Shown here one piece after another: positions 33,756 to 46,611 of a stretch of 64,000 nucleotides of DNA (position 1 is its first letter; each line of letters opens with the position of its first letter). A model generated the notes under the pieces. It saw only the letters and a list, made by a program, of their open reading frames with translations, did not search any database and was not told the DNA's origin. The stretch is taken from the NCBI GenBank assembly GCA_029339505.1, contig JAQISU010000081.1, forward strand, positions 22,203,501 through 22,267,500. The letters run 5' to 3'. The stretch comes from Unio delphinus. Taxonomy: Eukaryota > Mollusca > Bivalvia > Unionida > Unionidae. The position numbers and the translations under genes were made by a program.

Positions 33756-33756
33756 A

Positions 33757-33829
33757 GTAGTACTGCTACTACTACTACTACTACTACTACTAATAATAAT
33801 AATAACAATAATAATAATAATAATAATGA
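33757..33829. repeat. (CTA)n(TAA)n microsatellite
   Basis: Compound trinucleotide array at the 3' tail side of LINE copy 2. Confidence 0.92.
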
Positions 33830-35475
33830 GGACTTTGTATTGCGCATAATCTATAGAAGCTCTAAGCGCTGCAACATATATAATGATATGACTACACAAA
33901 TAACAAGCACCATTAAATAAGCACACATAAAAATGCTTTAAATATTTAAGGTAGGAAACATCATTAGGTCTTTAAGTTTGTTCTTGCAGTCTTAAAAGGT
34001 AAGTTAAAAGAGCTCTCTTAAAAGCATTCACTGTCTTTATGTCTAGGTTCAATGGGCAATTCGTTCCACATTGATTCATACGGCTTTTTTTAATAGTGGG
34101 AATATTGAGTAGACCATTGTCAGAAAAGGTGCGTAAGAATCTTGCTGGTGAGTACACATGGGTGAGGTCGGATAGGTATATTAGACTGGGGTCCGTCAGT
34201 GAAACCTGGCACAGAGAACAAGTTTTGTGTTTGCTTCTGGATCGAATGGATAGTCAGTATCGGGTACAGAGCAGGGAGGTGTGCTCTGATCGTGGTACTC
34301 TAAGGACGATCCGAGCAGCTGTGTTTTGAACCTTTTGAAATTTCTGGAGTAGATATTGAGATGAACCAAACAGAATAGATGTACAATAGTCCAGTCTTGA
34401 AAGTATTAATGAACGCACAAGTCTTTTAGTGGCATCAACTGAATGATATTTGTGAAAAGAGCCGATTCGTCTTAGCTTAAGATATGTAGCCTTGCATGTG
34501 TTCATGACATGTTGGTGCAATGTGACAGTACTGTCCAGAGCAGCACCTAGGTTTTATACTGACATTGTAAATTTAATGCTGGTGCTGCTGGTATTTATTT
34601 TTTGAAGTTAAGGATGTGAATGAGAAAGTCTCTGTGGTGTGATCAGAATGGCCTCAGGTTCGTCATCATTCATCGGCAGCTTGTTACATGTCAACCATGA
34701 TTTCACATCCGAAATGCACCTCTATACACCTTGAATGGTAGCATCAACTTCAGCTGGGTGGCTAGATTTGTATATTTGGGTGTCATCAGCATACAATTGG
34801 TGAGGCACTGGATGATGATCTGTAACGTTTGAGAGCGGCTGTGTATATAATTAGGTGAACAGGTCCAAGAACAGACCCGTGGAACACTACAAAATAGGTC
34901 AACTAGGCTGCAGTATATTCCATCTGAGGACACAATTTGTGTCCTATTGACTGACTAAGTAGGACTTGAAAAACACTAATGCTGTATTGTGAATATCAAA
35001 TACATGCTGGAGACGGTGCAGTAATATATAATGGTCTATTGTGTCAAATGCTGCAGACATATCAATGAGGGTGAGGACTGTATTCTATCCGCTATCCAAA
35101 GCAGAGAAAATGTCAGTAACTACTTTTAAAAGAATGGTTTCAATACTGTGGCAAGGCCGATATGCAGACTGTACATTGCTAAAAAGACTGTATGAATTCA
35201 AATGAGAAACAAGTTGGGTTAGAACAACTTTTTCTAAGATATTTGATATGAATAGGAGATTATAAACTGGGCGGTAGTTCTTTAAATTGTTGTGGTTGAG
35301 TGTTAGTGTCTTCAGCAAAGGCTTTACAATGGCAGTTTCGAACAATGAATGGAATACCCCGGATGATCAGTGAGTCAAGGCCATATTGGATCTAAGCACT
35401 TACGCAGCAGTGATGATGGAACTGAATCAAGTTCACATGACTTTGGTGTACTGTTCATCACGATTGTACGTACTA
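33790..35475 (-). mobile_element. Decayed LINE, copy 2, same family as 0.7-2.6 kb
   Basis: On the minus strand, FETAIVKPLLKTLTLNHNNL and KNYRPVYNLLFISNILEKVV (35345-35085) are followed by SALDSG. Fragments of the catalytic region follow, then SLILSRLDYCTSILFGSSQY and QNTAARIVLRVPRSEHTSLL (34450-34265) and a (TAA)n-complement tail. The order and residues match copy 1 closely. Multiple frameshifts; not active. Confidence 0.88.
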
Positions 35476-38400
35476 AATTCATAGAGACAGGTTCAACTGC
35501 TTCTAATGGTTGTTGCTGAAATTCTGTGTCGTAACTTTATGGTGACCTAGGATGTGCGGGGCCCAATGTAGCATGCGGGGCCCAAGGAAATAAACGATAA
35601 AGGCGGAGCCCCAAACAAAACAATTGTATTGCGGAGTTGATTTTCTGAAAGCGAGCTGCTCTTGACGGTTGCCTCGTTCACCTTGCCTTAGGGCCTGACC
35701 TGCTGATAAAAGCACGAAACGTATCTCCTGAAAGCAGGAAAACTTTAACACGGATATATACATGGAACATCGGCTCAGATAGCTTTACTAATGGAGCGCC
35801 CGGCTAACATTCGTGCGATACGGTTCTAGGACAAGCCATAAATATTTACCATGTGCTAATTGGTGGCAGCAGTGAAAATACGCAATATAGAGCTGTTATA
35901 CTCTAAGAGTTTGAATTTTAACCTAAGCATTTAGTGAGTTCAAACAGCAGTTTGGGGAGATCAGCTTAGATAGCTCAGGTAATTGAAGTTGAAATAATGA
36001 GTTTTAAGACGCAAATTCTTCTCCGTTAGTATTTGGTGACAATGTAGGTATCACGCGCATAAAGACATTTAATAAACGTCTCAAGATTCTGGCCTTCAGC
36101 ATCATTACGTATGATCTGAGTGGTGTGGACCATGTAAGTACGAAGACGAGTTTTCGAAATTTGTCGTAGAGATGTAGGGATAGACCGGGAGCGTCGTGTC
36201 AGATTGATCAAGTTGCAGAGCACCTGTCTACAGTTCAGAAGATCCGGTTCAAGCTTCAGTCCAGCAGAGCACACATTTCTTCCCTGTGAGATTTGGTAGC
36301 CAACGAGATCCTGCTTCAATACCTGGTCTCTGTAGCTGAGAGAGAGATTTTGTGTTTAGGCTTTAGAAGTATCTCTTTTATTTGTAGTAAAACGAAATCA
36401 AGAATGCATCTGATAATCTATTCCTTGCCGTTTAATTTAATAAATAACTTGAACGTGTATTGGTTACTGTCCAATTCGTAGTTTGTAGGAACGGAAGCTA
36501 TGAGAATATGAAATACACATCGAAGATTTAAAATGTAACACCAGATTTGTCATTACTGTGATAAATAATCATTCTGTGTATATTGCAGATTTCAAAACAA
36601 ATTGTTTAGCAGCGACAAACGTAGATACAGTGGATTCTGAATGCAACTTTTATTCAGAAACATAAATGTTTAGTTCTATTTTAATCTAAAGTATGAAAAG
36701 GTAAGTTGTTTTTTCAGTCAGTTTATTTTATGTTTTTTTCTAACGATAATGGCCAATACAAGCAAAAAGCAAGTGTTACGATGAAACAATGAAATCTAAG
36801 TCTTAAAATAATGAGATGTTCTAGCACACTCTTCTGATATGCATGCAGCATACTCTTCACACATAGTCAAAGGGAAATATATTTTAGACGCCATAATCAC
36901 TTTTATTACAGAAACCTTTTTAATTAAGTCAATTTTTCTCAATCGATAGGACCTTGAGAAAACAACACATATCTCAATCTAAATTTTTATCAATCAATTG
37001 GATATGGAGAGTCCTGAAAATGACCATGAGAAAAATAACTCTTGAACAACACGACCCCTCCAAACACAAAACACTTTTCAGAGTTGGTGCAAAAATACAT
37101 TGACATGACAAAGAAAAATACATAACGATGGAATACATTTAAAAAATAAGAGGTCAAAGAAAGCACATTACAGCCACCTAAGATTTATTATTGGTTAATT
37201 TAAATGATAAAATAAGAAAGGATAACTATCAGACTTGTACGTACTCTAAAAATAAAGCCGACTATTGTTATTAAAAGCTCGAATGAGTAAATAAGTAACG
37301 CTAACTTTGAAAGTGACGATGAATAATAAAATTATCAAAGAGTGTAAATATGATAAATAATTGGCTGCATCAGACATAGCCCAGAGAATGACTGTTCAGA
37401 AACGAACATCTAAAGAAAACTCTGAAATGGACTAAGAATAACCCTTGTAATTGATATGGAATTTCGATAAGAAACGAAAGAACTGGAGGGTAAAAAACAA
37501 ACTTAGTCTTGCATATATAGTGCCTTAAGATTTATATGTTGTTCGTGGCCAGCAAAACGATGATTTTACTTCTTAATCATCACTCAGTCCTTTAACCAGC
37601 AATGCTAATAGTGCTTGCATTTGATTACTCCAAGTTAAGATGAAACAGTAATGAATAGAACTTGCTGCTTGAAGAAATTATATTAATAAAGTTATATCAC
37701 TCTTAAAATTGGAAGTTGGATAGTCATTTTAGTCGTCTCAAAAAAGAAATCAAGAACATGGACTTAATTATCTTCAACTGCGTTGTCTAGATTCATATTA
37801 AGCGTTAATATCCTTTCCTCTTGTAAGTAATAAATGTAAACCAACTTTGTATGCTTTTTTCTCTAAATCTTTGTTAAGGCTAGAATAATACAATGTTTTT
37901 ATTTTTAAAGAGGTTAAAAATACAAGGTAAAGGAGAAATACAAATTTGTTTTCTAAACAGATAAAGAATAAACAGTTATTTTTATATTGTAAACTAAAGG
38001 TTAGCCGACCTCAAAGCTCCCATGTTTCAGCGTTTCAGTCACAATCTGACACAAAACCATTTATAGCATCCATACTCCTCAATGGAAGGCCATCACTGTC
38101 GTTATTGTCCTTGCAAAATATACAGCCCGTAAGGTGGGGTTTACTCGTAACCGTTAAATATGTTTATTAGATATTAACGTTTGTTATTCATGGTTTAAAC
38201 TCTACCATAGTGAACAATTAATGCATATAAAACTAAACCCTGGAAATTGAGTCTGTATTCAAATTATATTTTCTTTTTCTTCAGATGGTCAGAAGAACAA
38301 TAAACACAGACGATTATATTCACTGTGTTTTCATAAATGAATAAGTCTTAAATACAACTATGACATTGTTATTTGCCGTGTGATCAACTGTAACAAACAA

Positions 38401-38480
38401 TGATGGCTTTGGCACCGATTTCTTGACGTGGAGTATGAATTTTACAGTATCATAAACATACTGTAAAATAACAAGAGTAA
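35476..38480. other. Intergenic, nothing recognised
   Basis: About 3 kb without supportable genes. A GC-richer patch at 35540-35720 with repeated ggggccca may be a MITE remnant. The rest is AT-rich. Confidence 0.4.
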
Positions 38481-38520
38481 TTTTCAGCTTTTCTCAAGGA
38501 ACAAACGGCATTCTTCAAAG

Positions 38521-38628
38521 ATGGCGATTGTGCAAGCTCCAGTGATCCCTAGGAAAAGTAACCGATCTAACAAGGTAATACCGCAAAGGCAGACATTTTC
38601 GAAGACGTCAACTACTGTATCATCGTGA
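38521..38628 (+). CDS. Short ORF, possible start of an unknown gene
   Basis: ATG in context caaagATGGCG opens 35 codons (MAIVQAPVIPRKSNRSNK, then VIPQRQTFSKTS) with a possible donor aaggtaat after Lys18. The opposite strand is also open (38675-38484, with a hydrophobic segment). Neither is recognised, and either may belong to the fossil virus nearby. Confidence 0.2.
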   Translation: MAIVQAPVIPRKSNRSNKVIPQRQTFSKTSTTVSS

Positions 38629-39425
38629 AGTACGTGACAATGACAGAACTCGTCAGTTGAATCGCTATGTATCACTCATCAATTCAATTATTATTTTTCG
38701 TTATCTCAATGCAATTGATCCGCCCAAATTAGCTTCTGCGATCTCTCACTGAGCATGGAACTTTAATAAACTACCTCCTTAAGTATACAAGTAAGCCAAC
38801 CTTATAACTCTTTTTTCATGACAAATTATTTTGTCAAGCTTTTATTACGATTATGTTACCCAAATATCTCTAATTAAAATAATTCCTGTTTTTCAGGATC
38901 AGACAGTTTAAAATTAAAGCAAAGTTTTATACCACAAAACTCTAAAAGAACTCTAACATTTATTTGAAGCTTTAATAAATAGTGCTTTAAGAAGACCTAG
39001 AAGTGTTCCTGACTTATTTTGCTGAAAAGTATTAGCTGCAAAATATTGGTCTATTATATTAATAGTGAAGATACCAGGTGTTTCTAGCGCAATATCCCTA
39101 AAAGTCGTCCAAACAAATACAAATACGTCATTGTTGCCACCTATATAGGACACCCACTACCAATACCTGGTAGCAAGAGGTTATCATGTTGGTGACAAAC
39201 TCTATGGCGGATACACGAAAGGATTTGTTTGCACGTTTGTTGGGGTTACTTCGCCATAAACACCCATGGTATCTTTACTGCTATAAATTGTTATCATCGA
39301 ATTATTTTGATTGATATATTGCTGTTTTAGGTAAAATTTATACTTGATATTTTACTGTTTTTAGATAAAATGTTAAATTAGACATTATAATTTATAACAA
39401 GGAAAAGGAATTTTATAACCCATAC

Positions 39426-39426
<1 letters not shown>

Positions 39427-39493
<67 letters not shown>
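39427..39493. repeat. (AG)n microsatellite
   Basis: About 33 AG units, uninterrupted. Confidence 0.98.
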
Positions 39494-39496
<3 letters not shown>

Positions 39497-42400
39497 CCTG
39501 CGAACACAAACAAAACTTGATTGGATTAAATATGAGATAGAAACAGATTGTGGAATTTGATTCAAAGAAAATATCATGTATTGAATTAGGTATGCCATTA
39601 GGAGCAACTATATATGATTTTGTTCAAACTTTTGATGACTCTCTTTGGATGTTATTTCTAGCAGACAATGAAAAACTAAAAGATGAGATGAAAGATTCTG
39701 ATTCATCTTTTTTATAAAGCTATCTTTCAAGAATCTTCCTGATAAAAAGAAACAGCAATTGTGTTACTTAATGAACCTGGAATATCATCTTCACCGTTAG
39801 ATAAAATATGAGTAACCTATCAAGTTTAGCCTTACTGTCGCTGTCACATTCTACGTGATACGTTTTTTGATAACGGTTTTCATACTTACCGATTCTCACT
39901 GGAAGAATATCAGTTAGCATACAATCAATGATACGAAATTCAGATATTAAATCGTACATGTCGTATCTAACGCCACGCAAATAAAATCGTATTTTATCAA
40001 ACAACTTTATATAATTCATGCCAGCGGTTTAAAGCACTTTTGGGGGTTTCCAATTGTGGATCAAGTCTCTCACACGACTCGGCCAATAAAAACACCTGAT
40101 ATTATCAATAAGAAAAGATTTGAAGATAATACGCTGAATTATGTAAGATATCATGCGTTCGATTCCGCTGTAATATCTGTAACATCGTTTTACACATCAA
40201 AGCTCTTTTTGGTAGTACTAGTAATATTGCATTAACGCATCAAGTTCGGGTTTCGGAATATCTTCCGAGACATGATTAAAATCTATGATTTGTTTTTTCT
40301 TCATTTATTGTTTTACACAGTAGTAAAAGTTACAGTACCAATAAATGAATCAAGTAGCTGACGCAACGGATAATTGGCAGGATCGGCCTGAACATTTCTA
40401 CACTTGTTAAAACTTCTACTTTACTTCACCAGCTGTATGAATCAAATCTATAAAATCTTGCTCACCCACGCACATATAAATTCGTTTCATTAACCAAACT
40501 GTTCTATTCGCTTTCTGTTCCATCGATAAATCCAATTAACAAGCTGATTTCATTCAACGCCAAATCTGTAACAACAAGATGTCTGATAATTGCATGTGTG
40601 GCTATGATATTTGACAGCAATACTCGCAAGAACTCATTTTTATTCGCTATATTTTTGTCCAATAAAAAAATCACTATTTCCATTCACTTATTGTAGGGTT
40701 GCGTGTATATGTATTCAACTTCTTTGTAATAATATGGTATTGACAATTGTCTAAAGCGTTCGAGTGATGGCAATGGAACATCATCACCTTCACTGATGTC
40801 GTAGTAAGAATTGAATTGTAATTGCATATTTGTTGATTCGATTTCTTTTTAAAATATTTTTCTCTCAGCATCATCGTAATTATCAACTTCCATGTTGAGG
40901 TCCTTGATTGTCTTAGTGATTTATTGATAATAATCAGGTAAAATTCAGTCTACTTACTTAACATTTGTATAGCCCTGTTTGAGTACGCTTTGATCATCAA
41001 ATTTGCATCTGTGCTATATCACAAAAAAGTAATAAGTGATCGTTTTTCGTCGTAATACATTTCGAGTTGTTTAAATATTTATCGCTTCGAAAAACTATCA
41101 GCTAATCTTTAATTTTTGTTTCATTTTTTGTTGTTTTCTTTGTTGTTGATTGAGTTTGTTTCCGTAAGTCTATTAAGTCGATTATGAGCATTGTCTATTC
41201 GAGTTTCTTTAGGCGTCTTTCACAACGAGCTCTTGGTTTTATTAAATCTGATTTGTTAATCGTGTCTGTTGAAACTTTAAATAAATGTAGTTGTCTATGT
41301 TAAATTGTCACGAGATCTCTGCAAGCGGCATTATAATGCGCCCAACACCAGAATTTAGTCGGCCACGTAAATGAAAGTGGCAAATAGATACCGCAATAGG
41401 ACATTTAACTTTGATTCAAAAATGTGCACTGGTGCTGCCACAGCGAATAATAATAATCTTAGCGATATTCCAGCAGGTAATGCTGCAGACAATATTGGAG
41501 ATTTAATTAGATTAGCCGTTGAAAATATACGAAATCAAAGATACAACGAAGGTTACACCAAAAGAAAATCACTTGCCGGAGAATCTCGTCAAATTATGAT
41601 GATGATGATGCCGTTGAGCTACATCTGGACTTTGCCGTGATTACAAACAAAGTATTTCGTGGAATAAAACATACACGTATTCTTTATCGAGGAGAACAAC
41701 CCGATTCCTTGATTCGAGTTTGTTGTGCCGAAGCACAGGATACAATTTCCAGACTTGCGCTATGGACATAACGAATTTTTCGTCAATCAGTAGGTCAATA
41801 GATCTTGAACCAATGTAGACCTCGTACACGAAAAAGATATATGTTGAGTAGATAAAATATACCAAACTGCAATTCCAAAGACGACTGATTATACATGGCG
41901 TATTACGACTACTCCAAGACATTTATTTGTTGTGTTTCAACAGCAGGCATACATGGTAGTCAGTTGCACAAAAAAGCCATATTTGATAATGTCAATGTCA
42001 GACGAATCGTTGCTGGGATAAATTCGAAACAATATATACAGCATGCAATCGAATGTAACTTTGGCGCGGATAGCAGTTCTCAAATATCAATAGATTAATT
42101 TCGAACATTGTGCCCAATCTTTTCTGACGTGTGAAAACATTCTGAACGTGTTATCGCACCAACCGCATATATCGAAGTAACATGGACACCATCTTTCGGC
42201 TACTATGTATAACATTTATGCACTTGTTGTCAGTTACATATTCTTGACGATCGATGCAACAAAGGACAGAAAGACCATACAAGCTTAGTTTTACATATTA
42301 TCTAACAACTGATCCGAAAACAATGACACAGTCATCAGACAAATGCATTAGAAAACAAATGTACCTAACACAAGGACAAATTACAAACATTATCAATTGC

Positions 42401-42519
42401 AAGTACCAAACGACGCTCGGTTTCTCTTAAAATAAATCCAACATTAGGTACCCCAATAAAATTAATGTTAACGTCCATAAACGAATAAAATGTCAAAAGG
42501 AAAACTATTTGTGCTAACT

Positions 42520-42671
42520 CTGTCACTGTCGCAAAAAAAAAAACAGCAATAGAACAACATGGTGGGTTTCGCGTTAACGCTAGTAAAGGCGGCATTACCA
42601 AACTTACTTCAGGTAATCGGATCATTAGTTGTCTCAATAGCATCGGGAGCAATATCAGGAACAACCAAAAA
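42520..42671 (+). pseudogene. Hydrophobic minor-capsid-like ORF remnant
   Basis: After an A-run (42533-42543) the frame reads GGFALTLVKAALPNLLQVIG and continues SLVVSIASGAISGTTKK. The GGF start followed by a long alanine/leucine-rich helix is what I expect at the end of the small virion protein upstream of the capsid gene in adintovirus-like elements. A basic, KKK-containing N-terminal part sits in another frame, so the gene is broken. Confidence 0.4.
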
Positions 42672-44274
42672 GTAAGTATCGAGGGTTTGTATCAAATAGT
42701 GTCGCGTAGGATTTCTTGGGTTTTTTTTGTATTTTTGTGTGACAGTTAATCAATACAATATGCCAGCAAGAAAGTAGACATTGACAAAGTCAAGAAAACT
42801 AAGACTCAGACGCAGCATGATAATAAACAGAACGGATTATGTGTCCAATAGCGAAAAAGTCTTCTTCCGAATCTGCTATTGATCTTCCGCGGAGTCAATG
42901 GTGGCGGATTGATATTGACGCTGATCTGACTCCACATGCGTTATGCAACTTTGAATTACCAGATAAATTAAAATCAGTCAAGTATTTCACGGAGTATATT
43001 CTAAGGATGAATCGCCAAATGCCGCAGATGGTAATTCATGTATTATTAATATCCAGAATTTCCAAGTTACTCACTGTTTTTTTATACAACAATTAATTAT
43101 TTTGATTCATTTGGACTTCTGCCAAACGGTGTTATCGAGCAATATATTCAGCGAAATACAAAAGAGATATTATTCGTGAAATTAACTGCTGCCTTTCGGA
43201 ACTTCCGCGTCTCTATATTATTACGTTATGTTTGTCCGACAAATGTCATCAGGCTCAGAAGTTTTAAAGTTCATCCTGTAGATTGATCATCGTCAAAGCC
43301 CTTAATGATGAACGCGCCTGTAATTTTATGTGACAAGTATAAAATGACAACTTATCGCTAAAAATGCAAACCTAAAACAGCAGGTACAGATTAGAAAAGG
43401 GAAAAAGTATAAAAAAAAAAAGACTAATCCTAAAAAAAGTAGTTGTGCGGTATGCTGTAAAAAGAAAGGTATCTCCCTCAAAGAAGCTGTAGTTGACGGT
43501 TTACATATAGATGCAATTCCACTTGCACTGGCACTTTCAGGTACTGACAAAATAATTTAAGTTAGTGACGAGGAAAAGTAAATAATATATATTTTTTTAA
43601 ATTTAATCGAAATTCCGCCGAATTCGATAATGGTTATCGATTTGATAATCACGTTGTATTAACATAAGTTTCATCGACGAATTTGTTTCATCTGCTTCAG
43701 CCTATAATCAAACATGAACTTGAAAAACACAAATGACGTTAAATGGTAATTCAATATCACGTTATACTGTGACAATTACATGCGTCATCAGAAACTGATG
43801 TTGACGAAAACATTGTTGATTCTTAAATAGGCATTAAAGCTAATCGCGTATTAATCGGAGCAAATCTTGGTTTACTCTCCGTTGATATACATTAAGAAAT
43901 ACATAGATGATACTTCATCTGGATCAGGTTGGAAATTTGAAGCAATTTCTGAATTTCTGTTTCACAGACAGAGAAACAGCAACAAGATCATTTAACGTTT
44001 TTATCCGATTGTACTACATGATCTTCACAATGATTATCATTTTTGTGCCGTGTTAATGAGTATCAGTTGCATTTGCTATCAGAAAATCAACAAGATCTGA
44101 CCGGCGATAGAACAGTATCAATGATGAGTAAATTAGTACAAAATCTTGACAAGCGAAATAAGGTTGTGTCTTTCCTACTACCTTATTTTACTCCCACATT
44201 GAAATTTAAGCTGCGACTCCTCTTGTACTTAAATTAACGGTCAAACAAAAGAAACAAAATGGCATACATCTATT

Positions 44275-44688
44275 TTAGATCTGGCGTTTTTCTGAAAACA
44301 TAACATGAGAAGGTGTCGATACACCAGCTCTGTTTCTCAAACTCAGATTGGTGTTTTCTTTTTCATTGCTACATTTCGAGTCAAGGCTGCTTTTGGAACC
44401 TTGATATACCGCTATAATTGGTCTTGTCTCAGTATGCACGATATTATCATCGTCATTATCTTCTTTGCTTGAGACTTTCGCCTGTATGGTCTTTTTCATC
44501 CTATGGTGAAATATCACAATAAAACCGACGAGAAAGGAGAGAAAGAGTAGAATGCTCAGAATTTGAAGCACGTACAGCACAACGGGGTTTACGGCAGGGG
44601 TGTCATCTTTGAACGGATTAGTTGGTGCAAATACTTGGATGGAGAGAATAGCAACGCGGTTTAGCTTCTGGAGCGAGTCTTCAATTGC
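44275..44688 (-). CDS. Gene 2 last exon: final EC strand, transmembrane helix, tail
   Basis: Minus-strand acceptor tctttttcag opens 137 codons to TAA. AIEDSLQKLNRVAILSIQVF is the last EC strand, PVVLYVLQILSILLFLSFLV with GFIVIF the transmembrane helix, then HHRMKK as stop-transfer and a tail ending VMFSEKRQI. The acceptor, phase and layout match gene 1 exon 10. A (CA)n/(TACA)n microsatellite lies 28-105 bases upstream in the intron. Confidence 0.92.
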   Translation of the reverse strand, partial: AIEDSLQKLNRVAILSIQVFAPTNPFKDDTPAVNPVVLYVLQILSILLFLSFLVGFIVIFHHRMKKTIQAKVSSKEDNDDDNIVHTETRPIIAVYQGSKSSLDSKCSNEKENTNLSLRNRAGVSTPSHVMFSEKRQI

Positions 44689-44715
44689 CTGAAAAAGACC
44701 ATGAAAATAGTTATT

Positions 44716-44747
44716 GGTATGTATGTATGTATGTATGTATGTATGTA

Positions 44748-44794
<47 letters not shown>

Positions 44795-44816
44795 ATGCGT
44801 GCGTGCGTGCGTATGT
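44716..44816. repeat. Compound (GTAT)n(GT)n(GCGT)n microsatellite
   Basis: About nine GTAT, then about twenty GT, then degenerate GCGT/GTAT units; on the minus strand it precedes the last exon of gene 2. Confidence 0.97.
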
Positions 44817-44931
44817 ATTTATGTATGTTTTGATCCTTTTGAATACTTACATCGATGCAAAGGTATAATTAAATCAACGATTTGAAAGGCATCACTATAT
44901 ATACTTGTTTCTCGTGTCACTTAATCATTAA

Positions 44932-44933
<2 letters not shown>

Positions 44934-44980
<47 letters not shown>
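44934..44980. repeat. (TA)n microsatellite
   Basis: About 23 TA units in the last intron of gene 2. Confidence 0.97.
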
Positions 44981-44981
<1 letters not shown>

Positions 44982-45254
44982 ACAATATCCAGGAAAAGCC
45001 TGATCTAGACAATAGTGTTTATGGAAGTTGCATCTGACGAATTCCAATGATTATCGATTTTCATAACTTTATTTCTCCAAATGTAATCAAACTTGTATCT
45101 ACAAGGACCGGTTATGCTTTAAATTACACTAAGCGGACTTGTTTCACTGTGTTAACTATTTATGGTAACTAAATAACATAAAACAGTGAAAACCAACTTG
45201 TTTTCTAAAGTTCAACAAATAAGTTATACAAAGAGAGATGTTATCTAGTCTTAC

Positions 45255-45367
45255 CCTGACAAATAAGACGTATTTCCGTGGATCGGCAGCGTCCATTCTC
45301 TTGGTTTTGTTCACATTACCACTGGATGCGTCCAAACTAAAATACAAATCGTAATTTTCTGGTTCGC
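45255..45367 (-). CDS. Gene 2 exon, counterpart of gene 1 exon 9
   Basis: Minus-strand acceptor attttcag and donor gtaaga; phase 1 in, phase 0 out. ENYDLYFSLDASSGNVNKTK is the F-x-L-x-x-x-S-G-x-V EC signature; ends RKYVLFVR. Confidence 0.9.
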
Positions 45368-45689
45368 CTGAAAATAGAATTGTGTCCTTCTGATTACGAT
45401 GATATGATTGTAAGTTTGATTCACAACTCCTTAAATAATCACAATTTTGCGTCAGGAAGAGATGTGGCTAAATAGAGAGGTAGGTGTTCTTTGCATTTAC
45501 AACACAACCCGAATACATAAATCTGCATATGGTTGTTTTATACGACCAGAAAGGATGAATGGCTAGGGTAGGAAAGCAATGTTCAGACTAAATAGTACAC
45601 ATGAATACATACAACAAAATAGATATAAACCATTGAAAATGTTATAAAATTAGGCAGGAGGACCTTGTACGGCATTACTGGTAAATGTA

Positions 45690-45975
45690 AGTATGCAGAT
45701 AAGTGTTCATATAAAATGCATATAACTGTGCATATAAACATGTATATAGGTGTGCAAATAAATACGCATATGCGTATGCGTATAAGTATGCATATATGCG
45801 TTCATATACGTATACACAGTGTGCATGTAAATGTGCATATAAGTAAGCATATAAGTATGATATTAATTTGCATATACCCGTGCATATAGGTGTGAATATA
45901 AGTATGCATTGTGTGCATATAAAGATGGATGTTGGTATGCATATAAGTGTGCATAAAAGCATACATATAACTGTC
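45690..45975. repeat. Degenerate 10-12 bp repeat, core gcatataagt
   Basis: More than 20 variants of gcatataagtgt / gtatgcatata. Both strands stay open across it (His/Met/Val-rich and Tyr/Leu-rich frames), which is a repeat effect. Confidence 0.85.
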
Positions 45976-46401
45976 AAACAATTAGTCCCATTTAAAGCAT
46001 ATACTTAGTGTTAGGAAACATTTGTAGAACAATAAAATGAAGAAAAACAACGCTATGAAACCAGTCACCCTTTGAAATCCTTGTTGAATTAGTATTTTAA
46101 TAAAGTACTATAGACTAAGACAACTCATTTGTTATCTACTAAGTCTGCAAATCCGCGTTAGTAAGTCTAGAATGATCGTACACCCACCACCACTCATATT
46201 TTTGCCCGTACCTATCCCATATATGGTCGATACCTTGTGGAGTACATATAGAAAATGCGACGGTGCTTTGTTTTGTTGGTTTTCAAAAAGGTATTGACTC
46301 CTCAAGTATGTATCCCATGTCACACTCTTTTCACTCACCGTTGAGTTTATATTACTAGCCTATTTATGTATTGCAAACAAAGAGATAAGAAGAAAAAGCG
46401 C

Positions 46402-46611
<210 letters not shown>

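Larger units (their letters stand above)
38940..44230. pseudogene. Possible third Polinton/adintovirus-like fossil
   Basis: Several short, non-repetitive frames on both strands with viral-like composition lie in 5 kb. The best evidence is 42520-42671 (listed separately). Others are not recognised: a minus-strand frame at 40019-39768, plus-strand frames at 41371-41640 and 42839-43096, a Lys/Cys-rich frame ending SCAVCCKKKGISLKEAVVDG near 43440-43500, and 44043-44237. No terminal repeats, integrase or polymerase could be found, so extent and identity are uncertain. Confidence 0.35.

Noticed and set aside
45665..45977. Open frames on both strands of about 75-100 codons
   Set aside because: They follow the 10-12 bp gcatataagt repeat, which has no stops in these frames.
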